The notes under the pieces were generated by a model. It searched no databases. It was not told the DNA's origin and worked only from the letters and a program-made list of their open reading frames with translations. Made by a program: the position numbers and the translations under genes. This document shows positions 1 to 8,592 of a stretch of 64,000 nucleotides of DNA, in pieces (position 1 is the stretch's first letter; each line of letters starts with the position of its first letter). This DNA comes from Sthenelais limicola (Eukaryota > Annelida > Polychaeta > Phyllodocida > Sigalionidae), in the NCBI GenBank assembly GCA_942159475.1, contig OW804097.1, positions 35,166,298 through 35,230,297 of the forward strand, given 5' to 3'.

Positions 1-18
1 AATTTCAATTGAACAAAC

Positions 19-254
19 GGGTCAGATTTTCAGAAAATGTACAATTGGCAGATGTACACATTTAGTAAATTCTGCTAAATTAGGCTGCAATTTGGTGAAA
101 ATTAGGTAAATTCGAGTATATTCAGCATTGAATTGATTCTAGCTGTCTGTTTGGTTAGGTTGAACTGTATTTTGAACTTTATTTTGGTCTGAAATTTGGG
201 TTATTTGAGAAAATTGGTGAAAGTGAATTGTACATTTTCTTAAAATCTGACCCA
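19..254 (+). mobile_element. MITE A copy 1 (family description)
   Basis: Non-autonomous DNA element, modal length 235 bp, inverted ends of ~28 bp beginning GGGTCAGATTTTCAGAAAAT and continuing GTACAATT. Strand convention used here: plus means the left end reads ...GTACAATTGGCAG and the right end, reverse-complemented, reads ...GTACAATTCACCTTCACC. Three internal subtypes are visible: I (AGGTAAATTCGAGTATATT, TTGAACTTTATTTTCGTC), II (AAAATGATGAATACC, GAAGCTCATTTCTGTC) and III (GGTATATCTGAGGATATTTG, GAACCTGATTTTTGTC). No ORF. This copy is subtype I with 4-bp target duplication AAAC. Confidence 0.92.
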
Positions 255-634
255 AACATATAATGGTACATCACCTCTGGAATTAACATAAGATTAAGAG
301 CCTGGCCCAGCCAAGATCCAACAAGGTATCTATTTAACAGTACGCAACAAATATTTCATTAAATTCAGGATTTCGATCCTTATGGATTCCTAGAACGTCC
401 ATCCCGACGTCTTCAACTTTAATCCATACAAAGAGAAAAAAAACATTTGTAAGGAATCCTAGAAACTACATCATGCTAAGTTTTGAGCAGTAAACTGCAA
501 TATAGGACTTGTAAGTTATAACGTAACCAATAGCATACAGTGCTGATAAAACTGTTAAAAAAATAAAAACTATCATATAATTGCAGCACATGGGATAAAC
601 CATTTAGTTATTAACAAATATAGAGAAGACGAGT
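255..634 (-). other. 3' flank / probable 3' UTR of the MFSD9-like gene
   Basis: AT-rich, no coding signal. ATTAAA occurs on the minus strand near 419-424 and could be a variant polyadenylation signal. An AATAAA on the same strand near 178-183 lies inside MITE-A copy 1. Transcript end not determinable. Confidence 0.3.
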
Positions 635-1323
635 TTAATCATCCTTCTTATAAGATTTTAGTCTTGATTGAGGTAGATTGGCCATCAGCAGTAATGATCC
701 TAATCCTGTAGATAGCATAGCTATAATCCCAGGACCCTTTTCATTGATCTCCTGGGCAACTCCTCCTACCATCGGCGAGACCATTCTTGCCATTGAGAGA
801 ATACTGGCTCCACAGCCTAGCACTGCCCCGGCCTCTTCACTCTGTGTTCTGTCAAGTGTTAAATTAGTCGAACATACCCTAGCTATGGCAGTAGATAAAC
901 TTAGAGGTGCAAGGCTTAGAACTAAAACAGGTAGTGACGGAGCAAAAGTCACACATCCAATGCTGAGTAATTCTAACACACTGACGTGAAGTAGTAGTTT
1001 ATGGTCATCCTTATACCAGGAAGATATCCTCCCAACAACAAATCCACACAGTGTTCCAACTATGGCTGAAAAAGAAATGATGTATCCGACTTCTTTTCCT
1101 GTTGTATTGAATTTCATATCCAGTGTCAAGGCGAAGTTACTTCTATAGACAATCACGGCAAATCCCAGAAAGAATCGGATGAGAAAAATGTCCCACAATT
1201 GAGTCCAGTCAATTGCAGAGAAGTTTTTGAGAAAGTTGAACGATGGACCATTTGAGTCAGGCCCCTTATCATTCTTTTTGTTCATTTCTTGTGATTCTGG
1301 GGGGATGAAAAACCACACCATAG
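635..1323 (-). CDS. MFSD9: MFSD9-like terminal coding exon 6
   Basis: 689 nt ending at a stop at 635-637. Acceptor TTGTTCTTTCAG|CTATGG, phase 1. It encodes the C-terminal half of the carrier. First comes the end of helix 6 (MVWFFIP), then a charged cytosolic linker (QEMNKKNDKGPDSNG) typical of the MFS central loop, then helices 7-12. GRISSWYKDD marks the loop 8-9 pseudo-motif A. The tail is LPQSRLKSYKKDD. The open frame continues upstream to 1375, but that part is intron. Confidence 0.85.
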
Positions 1324-4300
1324 CTGAAAGAACAAAGTTACCATTAAGTATCTTTATGTTGGCGAACACGGTCAAAGACAGTCATAGAGGATGTTTCTAT
1401 TGAGAAAAAAAATAATTTTCAATGCTTATCATTATAACGGTATAATTTAAACGGTATAAAACACTCATTATGGTGTGTGGTTACATGCACTTGGCAGCAA
1501 ATCGTATACTAATAAACGAACAGATAATAATCTGATCAGTACCAATGGATATGACAATAATTACAGGGTATTCGGGTCATAACAGCAAATAACATCACTA
1601 AAACAAAATAATGGCACAGTGTCCTAACGATGGAAATGTTATCAGATATGGTGGGACGGTGGTCCACAATAGCAAACAAGGGTGAAATCGCCAGAAAATG
1701 TACAATTCATCTTCACCAATCCTCTGAAATAACCCATAATTTAAACAAAATAAATAAAATTAAAGACAAAATTCAGGTACAAAATACAGTTCAACATTAC
1801 CAAATAGACTGTTTGAATCAAGGCAATACCAAATATATACTCAGATATACCTAGTATTGACCATTTTCCAATCTAATTTATCAGAATTTATTAAATATGT
1901 TGATCTGCCAATTGTACATTTTCTGAAGATCTGACCCACAAGTAAGGAAAGGAAGGAGAGAATGTGATTTCACATTGTCATTGTTTTATGTCATGCGGAT
2001 AGTTCTTTCTTCATTTATTTTAATCGGCGAAAAATAAAAAAATAGTATGAATGTGTTGATCTAATATACTTAAATTATCTGATCAAGACATTTATTAATG
2101 TATAGTTGAAAGTCATGTATGTGTCGATCTAATATTTATAACTTAGATTATCGATTGATGTATAGTGAAAGTCCCATCATTGAGTAAAATTACATTAGCT
2201 ACTTTTTTTAAATACATTAGCTACTTAATTTTGTAGAGTTAAATGACAAGATGGATCTCAGATTTAACCATTTTCTTGCATTATTTATAACAGGGAAAGT
2301 TTCGTTTCATTGAAATGTAACACTAATGTGAAATATGTCTGGAAATAAAATCTGTTTTAAAAAGAAATGTGCCCCAACACCTCGATCAACCCACCAGCAT
2401 TCATGAAGAACATTAGGGCAGTTATTAAGGCAACGTGGTGGAATCCATTGGGTAGGTCAGCCAGATGTCCACCTATGATAGGGCCTACAATGAAGCCCAT
2501 GGTTCCGATTGCATTCATTCTTCCAAACACATGGGCGTGGTCTTCTCGAGGGGTTATATCTGAGACTGCCAATTTAGTAAGGCTCAGCGTCTGTTTGAAC
2601 AAACCTAGAAACGGACATTTGGGAATTAGTTGATTCTAAGTTTCTACTATAGACTGTCCAAAAAGTAGTTGACACGGGATTCCTTTAGAAAAATGGGGCT
2701 GAAAGAATAAACCCTAATATTAGTCCCTTTAAGAAGAGAGAAAAGTGGGCGACTTTTGACTTGGAACCGTTGCCCCCGAGTCACAGTTTGCGATCGGCCA
2801 TGGCCAAATATACAACTGTATTGTGCATCAGCTGTTGTTTTGCTTATATAGAAGAAAGAGCTGGTTATACTGGCTCTGTTTCCTCGTGGTTGATTGCAAA
2901 GAGCGACTCGCTGGGCAAAGGGTTGACATAAATTGAAGTAAAAAACTCCCACTTTTCCCTCTTCTTAAAGGAGTTAAGGAATACCGTTTCAACTACTTGT
3001 TGGACAGAGTATACACACAGCATGCAGTACCCACCTAGATTAGCAAGAAAGAGAGAAGTGGTTATGAAGCCAAGCACGAGGAATCCCCGTGGAAGATCAA
3101 TGAGGTGACCTCCTATGATAGGTCCGATGATAAACCCAGTCTGTGAGACTGCATTGAAGTGACCAAGGACGTTGGGGTGTTCTTTCTTGGGCATTACACG
3201 CCCCAAATAATTCTGCGACATTTGTAGACTATGTTTAAAAAGACCTGTCGGATTCAGGAAGTTTCGAGTCAATTAGAAGTCAATATGTATTTACTAGTAT
3301 TTTTACTCCAAAGTATTTGAAGTTGTTACATCCAATTTTAAAGGGGAGTAATTAAGTAACATTTAAGAACTTGGCAATTAGAATGTTACGAAACCAAGAG
3401 AAACACTTATTACATTTTAGTGCAATTTTTATCTGTGAAAAAAATGGAGTTAAGGAATACCGGAGTATTTTTATCTGCGAAAAAAATGAAACAAATGTTA
3501 AAAGCTAGAATCCAAATGCATTCATGAACACGTACATTGAGGATTTATCATTATCAAGTTCTTATCAGTACCCACCTGTGGGAATCCTTGATATGAACAT
3601 CAAGGTTATGGATGTAGAAAACCCCAGCATAAGGTATCCAAACGAAGATAGCAATAGCGACCACATGAGTACATGGCGACGACCGGCTCTGTCACTCCAA
3701 GCTCCCTGTTGAATAGAACGACCCATATTTAATCAATCAATCTAATCAGCACTAATTCTCAAATTGACTTAAACCTGACAGGGGTTGGGGAAATCATATG
3801 TAAAGGTAGACATTATTGCACGTTCTTTAAGTATTGTAGGTTTTTAGTGTCAGTGGCACGATGTCTCATGTACCCTAAACATCAGATGTGATACTAACCA
3901 CCCATATTTTAGCCTTTAATATGAACTATACATATGTACACTCGACATATTCATACAGAGACCACTAACACTCCGAGACAGTGGCAAAGTGACATCTCTA
4001 CTATTTAAACACTAATTCTCAAATTGACTTAATTAAACCTGACAGGGGTTGAAGAATTCATATGTAAAAGGTAGACATTATTGCATGTTCTTTAAGTATT
4101 GTAGGTTTTTTAGTTAGATAGTGTCACTTGTTATTTCTTGTTCATATAAGATCTTTCTTTCTGCTATTATTGCACTTATTTATAAAGCCATGCAGACCAG
4201 ATCTCAGAAAGGGCTGGCTTTTAATTACAGGAACACTTTACAATCTTTAGCAAGGAAAGAGTAAAATAAAACGTGAATTCAACATTACAGTGATTTCTTC

Positions 4301-6947
4301 GAACACTTACTATAAAAGGACTTGAAAACAGTTGCAGCAACCCATAAGTTGACCCTAAAAAGATTATTGTGTCAATGATCATTCACAAATGTATTGATTC
4401 AAGCGTTATTCTAACTTTCAAAATACAACAAATGTTACACCATCCATCCAAATTTAATTTAAGATTGAGGATCTAATCCAAAGCAATGGGGAGGTACATA
4501 AACTGTACCTCCCCGTCCAAAGTACCTGTTAATATAAAAGTAAACGCGAGGATATATATTTCTGTAGTTAGGTATGTTCTACAATAAGATCAGTGACATT
4601 TTTGTAGCCAAATCGTTGATTGAATGATACTGTTTATTTCCAGATCAAACAGTTACAATAAAGAGAATATTAATACATGTCTGGAGATAGGTGCTCGCCT
4701 CTATGCTAATCATATCTCTTCCAGAGAGTCCTGTTACACTAAATAATAATATACATTATTCATGACGTTACATTTTATGATTTTATGATATACTGAAAAT
4801 ACATAAAAATGTTATATCGGTTTTATTCTTCTTTACTCAAGACATATATGTATATGTGAAATAAGAAATAATCGTAATCCTTATGACCAGTTGTATAGTT
4901 AGTACGAATTCAAGCCACCAGGTGGCGCCACTACCCCTGAAGACAATGCTCAACGCTGCATATGGGTCAGATTTTCAGAAAATGTACAATTGGCAGCTGT
5001 ACACATTGAGTAAATTTTGCAAAATTAGGCTGCAATCTGGCCAATACTAGGTAAATTCGAGTATATTTTGCATTGCATTGATTCTAGGAATCTGTTTGGT
5101 TAGGTTGATCTGTATTTTGAACTTTATTTTCGTCTGAAATTTGGGTTATTTGAGAAGATTGGCGAAGTTGAATTGTACATCTTCTGAAAATCTGACCCAC
5201 ATAAGCAACGAAACTTCTGTGAATGCGACGACGACTAGTGATTACACTAAATATTTGTTAACATTAAATATTTGATTTGATCTATTATTTTTCTAAAATT
5301 TGAGACATGCTGAGAATTATTATCATGTATCTGGTAAAATGCTGTCAATAAAGAAAATACAAAATACATCAGTGACCATTAGTAGTTAAATCGGGAACCT
5401 ACCTAAGGCACCAACGATGGTAGGTGTAGCTCCGAGTTCCCTGGCGTGTCGGCTCAGTATAGGCACCAACATACTAACTCCTAAAAGATCCTGTAAATAA
5501 AAGGCATCAATGATTAATCACAAGGAGGGTTTTACACTTTAATTATTAGGTTATCAGCACCCATACTTCATTCTGTCACCTGAACATTAATTACTAATCG
5601 TTAGTAAACTTGATCTTAAATGCCAGAATTCAGGCACAGAAGTCAGAACCTGTGTCACTACAGTCATGTACAGTCTACACTAGTGTGCTTTCCTGTTCCG
5701 TGTTCGTTTTCTGACAGGCATTTTCAATCTAGGCCCAAAGTTGAGAGAGTCCCTTCAAACAAAGGGAAAACCTCTCGCCTCAAACCGCAAAGTGCCATTA
5801 TAATTCCATTAAGACCGCAACATGTCATTATATTCCCAATAAAACGCCGAGTCCTAGGTCAGGAAACCGATTAGCGAAGTAGGCTGACATACCATTCTTA
5901 TCTGATCTGAGGGTTTGGACCTAGAGTGTTTTAAAACTACATCAGATGTAGAAAAAGTCTAACAGTCTCCCTGCTGAAAAAGCCTGTTTGCAGCATAGAA
6001 TTCGGGTTCAGTTTCTGGACACTATATTATAATTTTTAAAATATTAATCTAAGTACAGTAGGATACCTCCATTAGGGCCCTTATTTCTAAAGACTGCCGA
6101 CTTGAGAGACTATAGCCATCATCCCCTGATAAAAACACCAGCTGGGATAAGTTTCGGGTTGGGATACCGTGTGCTGTAGTGTGACCTTATCTCAGAGCCT
6201 ATCATTTTTATGAAACAGGCCATATATAATACAAGATGTCTAGTTATACTGACAACTGGACTGTATTTTCCCCACCATGAAAAATAACGAAACTCACTGC
6301 ATTTGAAATTATATTGTGATTTTAGTAGATTTTATATATAATATACTTCCTTAATTAATATATAATATAAGGAATAAGGTTGAGAATGAGTTTATAGCCT
6401 GGAAAATGTGGTCAAGATGGTCACAGTCCACAGAGGCTGAATCAGACTGAGAGAAGCAAAGCTAAAAGAGAAAGGCCTAGCCTAGGGAATATATTAAATT
6501 TGAAATAAATTATAAAAAAAAACACACAAATTCATAAAATTAATCTAGGGAATAAAAATTGCCGTCCCGGAAATATTCTAATGTCCATGCCCATAGATAA
6601 GGAATGTCCCCAGTAGCCTCCTTGTCATAGGTTTAATGTACTCTTGGTACTAGTGGTAGACAAATATAATATTTGAAACTCCATCATTCATTGATTGACA
6701 TGATCTGCCACACCCCCGTGGCTGAGCCTTTAAATGAATGGGGACTTCTTTCCCAGAGTCGTCTGCCTATCATGCTTCCATATTATGGTTAAATTGTAAC
6801 AGATCTCGTAATTCATGCATTATAAAGATAACCCTAAACACTATTCTTTCCATTCATGCACAAGGGAAAAGAAAACGAGGAGTAACTTACCAGAAAACCG
6901 ACCAAGTACAAGAAGTACACGGTCCTCTCCACGTTTGTGGCCGCCAT
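635..6947 (-). CDS. MFSD9: MFSD9-like major facilitator superfamily transporter (whole gene, 6 coding exon positions)
   Basis: Spliced minus-strand gene with coding exons 6947-6891, 5490-5403, 4354-4311, 3705-3576, then either 3244-3035 or 2604-2395, then 1323-635. Every junction is GT-AG and all phases agree, giving 1218 nt: 405 residues plus stop. The protein is a multi-pass membrane transporter of the MFS. It has a first helix in residues ~8-30 (YFLYLVGFLDLLGVSMLVP), the loop 2-3 motif A GAWSDRAGRR at 64-73, a GFIxGPIIGGH helix in the duplicated exon, and a weaker motif-A copy (GRISSWYKDD) in the second half. The order and wording of motifs match the MFSD9 family as I remember it (an orphan solute carrier; human protein near 474 aa), so the substrate is unknown. 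It lies head-to-head with the SR-rich gene starting at 8593. The name is from motif memory, not a search; MFSD10/MFSD14-type relatives are the alternative. Confidence 0.85.
1680..1937 (-). mobile_element. MITE A copy 2
   Basis: Subtype III, ~258 bp with small insertions. Its TTCACC end has the variant tip GGGTGAAATCGCCAG. Lies in MFSD9-like intron 5. Confidence 0.85.
2395..2604 (-). CDS. MFSD9: MFSD9-like exon 5, version A (downstream copy of a duplicated exon)
   Basis: 210 nt, same length and phases as the other version. Acceptor CCGTTTCTAG|GTTTG has a better pyrimidine tract; donor AATGCTG|GTGGGT. Encodes (G)LFKQTLSLTK... with the core GFIVGPIIGGH and then DLPNGF. Either version joins in frame to exon 4 (PT-G) and to the terminal exon (A-MVWFF). 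Inclusion of both would also stay in frame and add 70 residues, but would break the helix count. Confidence 0.82.
2675..2986. repeat. Fold-back element inside the intron between the two alternative exons
   Basis: Two inverted arms of roughly 75 bp or more. The left arm reads GGGATTCCTTTAG... then CCCTTTAAGAAGAG. The right arm, reverse-complemented, reads CGGTATTCCTTAACTCC... then CTTTAAGAAGAGGG. Both include a further similar block (AGAGTCGC/AGTC...TTTGC). The central loop is about 70-100 bp. A short piece of the same tip (GGAGTTAAGGAATACCG) recurs near 3445. Probably a fold-back MITE. Confidence 0.6.
3035..3244 (-). CDS. MFSD9: MFSD9-like exon 5, version B (upstream copy of a duplicated exon)
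   Basis: 210 nt, 70 codon-equivalents. Acceptor CCGACAG|GTCTT, donor ATCTAG|GTGGGT; both junctions are phase 1. Encodes (G)LFKHSLQMSQ... with the core GFIIGPIIGGH and then DLPRGF, covering helix 5, its loops and the start of helix 6. It aligns without gaps to the exon at 2395-2604, identical at 31 of 70 positions by eye. The pyrimidine tract before its acceptor is weak compared with the other copy. Confidence 0.8.
3576..3705 (-). CDS. MFSD9: MFSD9-like coding exon 4 (MFS motif A)
   Basis: 130 nt. Acceptor TTCAACAG|GGAGCT (phase 0), donor CCCACAG|GTGGGT (phase 1). Begins with GAWSDRAGRR, the classic loop 2-3 motif of MFS carriers. Helices 3 and 4 follow, ending FISRIPTG; the last Gly codon is completed by either version of exon 5. 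Confidence 0.88.
3749..4112. repeat. Direct duplication of ~100 bp in MFSD9-like intron 3
   Basis: The segment at 3749-3847 (CACTAATTCTCAAATTGACT...) recurs at 4009-4112 with about 90% identity and small indels, ~260 bp apart. Non-coding. Confidence 0.75.
4311..4354 (-). CDS. MFSD9: MFSD9-like coding exon 3 (micro-exon, 44 nt)
   Basis: Acceptor TCTTTTTAG|GG, donor TTTATA|GTAAGTG. Encodes STYGLLQLFSSPFI (helix 2) and joins in frame to GAWSDRAGRR of exon 4. Its phase (1 in, 0 out) is fixed by both neighbours, so this short exon is well supported although it is far below normal ORF length. Confidence 0.85.
4964..5198 (+). mobile_element. MITE A copy 3
   Basis: Subtype I, exactly 235 bp. Flanks ATAT/ACAT. 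In MFSD9-like intron 2. Confidence 0.9.
5403..5490 (-). CDS. MFSD9: MFSD9-like coding exon 2
   Basis: 88 nt. Acceptor TTATTTACAG|GATC in phase 0; donor CCTTAG|GTAGGT in phase 1. It encodes the rest of helix 1 and the first extracellular loop, ending GATPTIVGALG, a typical MFS helix 1-2 region. Confidence 0.85.
5725..5928 (+). mobile_element. MITE B copy 1 (family description)
   Basis: ~200-215-bp element with ends CAGTCTAGGCCCAAAGTTGA and, at the other side, GGTTTGGACCTAGAGTG. The interior contains AGAGTCCCTTCAAACGAAGG (an imperfect hairpin), GCCATTATAATTCCATTAAG and GATTAGCGAAGTAGGCGTC. Plus means the GGCCCAAAG end is on the left. No ORF. This copy is in MFSD9-like intron 1 with target duplication TTTT. 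Confidence 0.88.
6891..6947 (-). CDS. MFSD9: MFSD9-like coding exon 1 (start codon)
   Basis: 57 nt, 19 codons, beginning MAATNVERTVYFLYLVGFL. The ATG lies in ACATGGCGG. The exon ends TTTCTG|GTAAGTT, a near-consensus donor in phase 0. It encodes the short cytosolic N-terminus and the start of transmembrane helix 1, which continues in exon 2 as DLLGVSMLVP. Confidence 0.85.
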
Positions 6948-8576
6948 GTTTGCGCTCGCTCACTGGTTTTAGGTGTAAACAAAAACTAAGGTTTATATGT
7001 TGGAAAACAATGAAGTAAGGATTATTTCTTTCAAAATGTTTCCTAATAAGATAACTAATACATATGTTTCACGGTAGGAATACAGCAGAAATGCATTTAT
7101 TAGCGAGGGGAAATATTTTTGCCATATGGACAGACGATTTTCATTACCGAGACCTGAATCTGTCGGCACAGTACTTGTGTTAGGGTTTTCTGCCGATACC
7201 CCAGCGATGGTGTTATGTATTTCTTCAAAAGAAACGATAATATCTCTCTAAATCGTCCAGGAACATGAAGCAAGACATCTTTCTATAACTCAAAAGCAAG
7301 GTAATATGCGTGTTTCGTGCAAGTATTTGCCTAAATTTCTGTTGTTATCGTACGTAAAATTTTGCTTTTTCCTATTATCGCCCACGGGTCGGGAGAACCA
7401 TATATATAAAATTATCTACTAGTTGAATTTGTGCCATATTTTGCTTATACATTTTCGATATCTATTTGCAATATATCGTTCAATGTTTCGTGTTCTATGA
7501 AGTTAAGCGTATGTCCTATATGAAGAAAAGATGTGATCGATCATCTCTTCTAATTTAGTCTGGACGGCAAATATCATTATTAATATTATCTAATATTCCA
7601 AATCTTGGCAAAACGAAAGGGAGATCAGTAATCATGATGGTAGCCCACGTTGCTGGCCTTGATTCCCCGATCTCCTCTGAGGGCAAGCGGACGGATACTT
7701 TGTCTATCATGATGGTATATATGAGCCACATTAATGACCTGATTTCTGTTCACCTCGTTATGGATTGATATCTGTACTGTAGGCTACTAATGGCATTATC
7801 ATGATTATGGGGTTGTCAATAGTACGGTATTTGCTTTAGATCCAAAATTAGTAGCCTATGACTATGTAATCGCCTCGCACTCCCAGCTCTGGAGTCTGGT
7901 GGTGCGGGAGGATACGGGGACGGAAACTGTCTACAAAATTAGATTCAAATACCATCACCTTGCATGCCCACCACATTGACATGGGTCATGATTGAGTACC
8001 GGTAACTGTATTGTCCCTATGCCATTGTGTATTTCCTTGATTGAAAGTCACTTGTAGTTGTACTAATACTATCCTTGTAAATGAGGGACTGAAATGAGTA
8101 GCCTAATATTAGTTGAGTACTTCCATGATTGATGGGGGGGGGGGGGGGCAATATAAAACTAACGCTGGCATCTCAAACTTGAGATGCCTTTTTGAGGCAA
8201 CACCTTATCTCTAACCTCACATAGGAGACGCTTCTCTCGATTATATGTCTATGCCCCAATTTTTACATGGGAAGGAAGGTTTGGAACGAGTTAAACATTT
8301 TGAGTTTCTGGATCTATATAGGCTACCTAAATTATTCATTCATATTGATTCTTGAAATTTAAATCCCGAACTACGCCCAGGCGTGGGGAAATTATTGGAA
8401 GCTTTGCCTTTATATTTATTGTAACTTTCTTACATTTATATCATAAAGATATTCTCGTCTTCTAATTACTGTACATAGTTGTTTTTCGATTTGAAACTAT
8501 TCATCCTGTTGATATGATTATTTGTTGTGAGTCTTACCGTTGACAAATAAATGATATCATTTTATGTTCTTTCTAG
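6948..8576. promoter_or_regulatory. Divergent intergenic region with 5' UTRs of the two genes
   Basis: The start codons of the MFSD9-like gene (minus) and the SR-rich gene (plus) are ~1.65 kb apart, head-to-head. An acceptor (TTCTTTCTAG|GTGAAACTAG) ends at 8576, 16 bp before the ATG at 8593, so the plus gene has at least one upstream non-coding exon. A possible donor is AAAGCAAG|GTAATA at 7300/7301. Promoter elements were not identified. A run of about 15 G lies near 8134-8148. No coding signal. Confidence 0.45.
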
Positions 8577-8592
8577 GTGAAACTAGCAGAAA

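Noticed and set aside
2647..2952. 101-codon minus frame between the two alternative exons
   Set aside because: Lies within the fold-back element; not part of the phase-consistent transcript.
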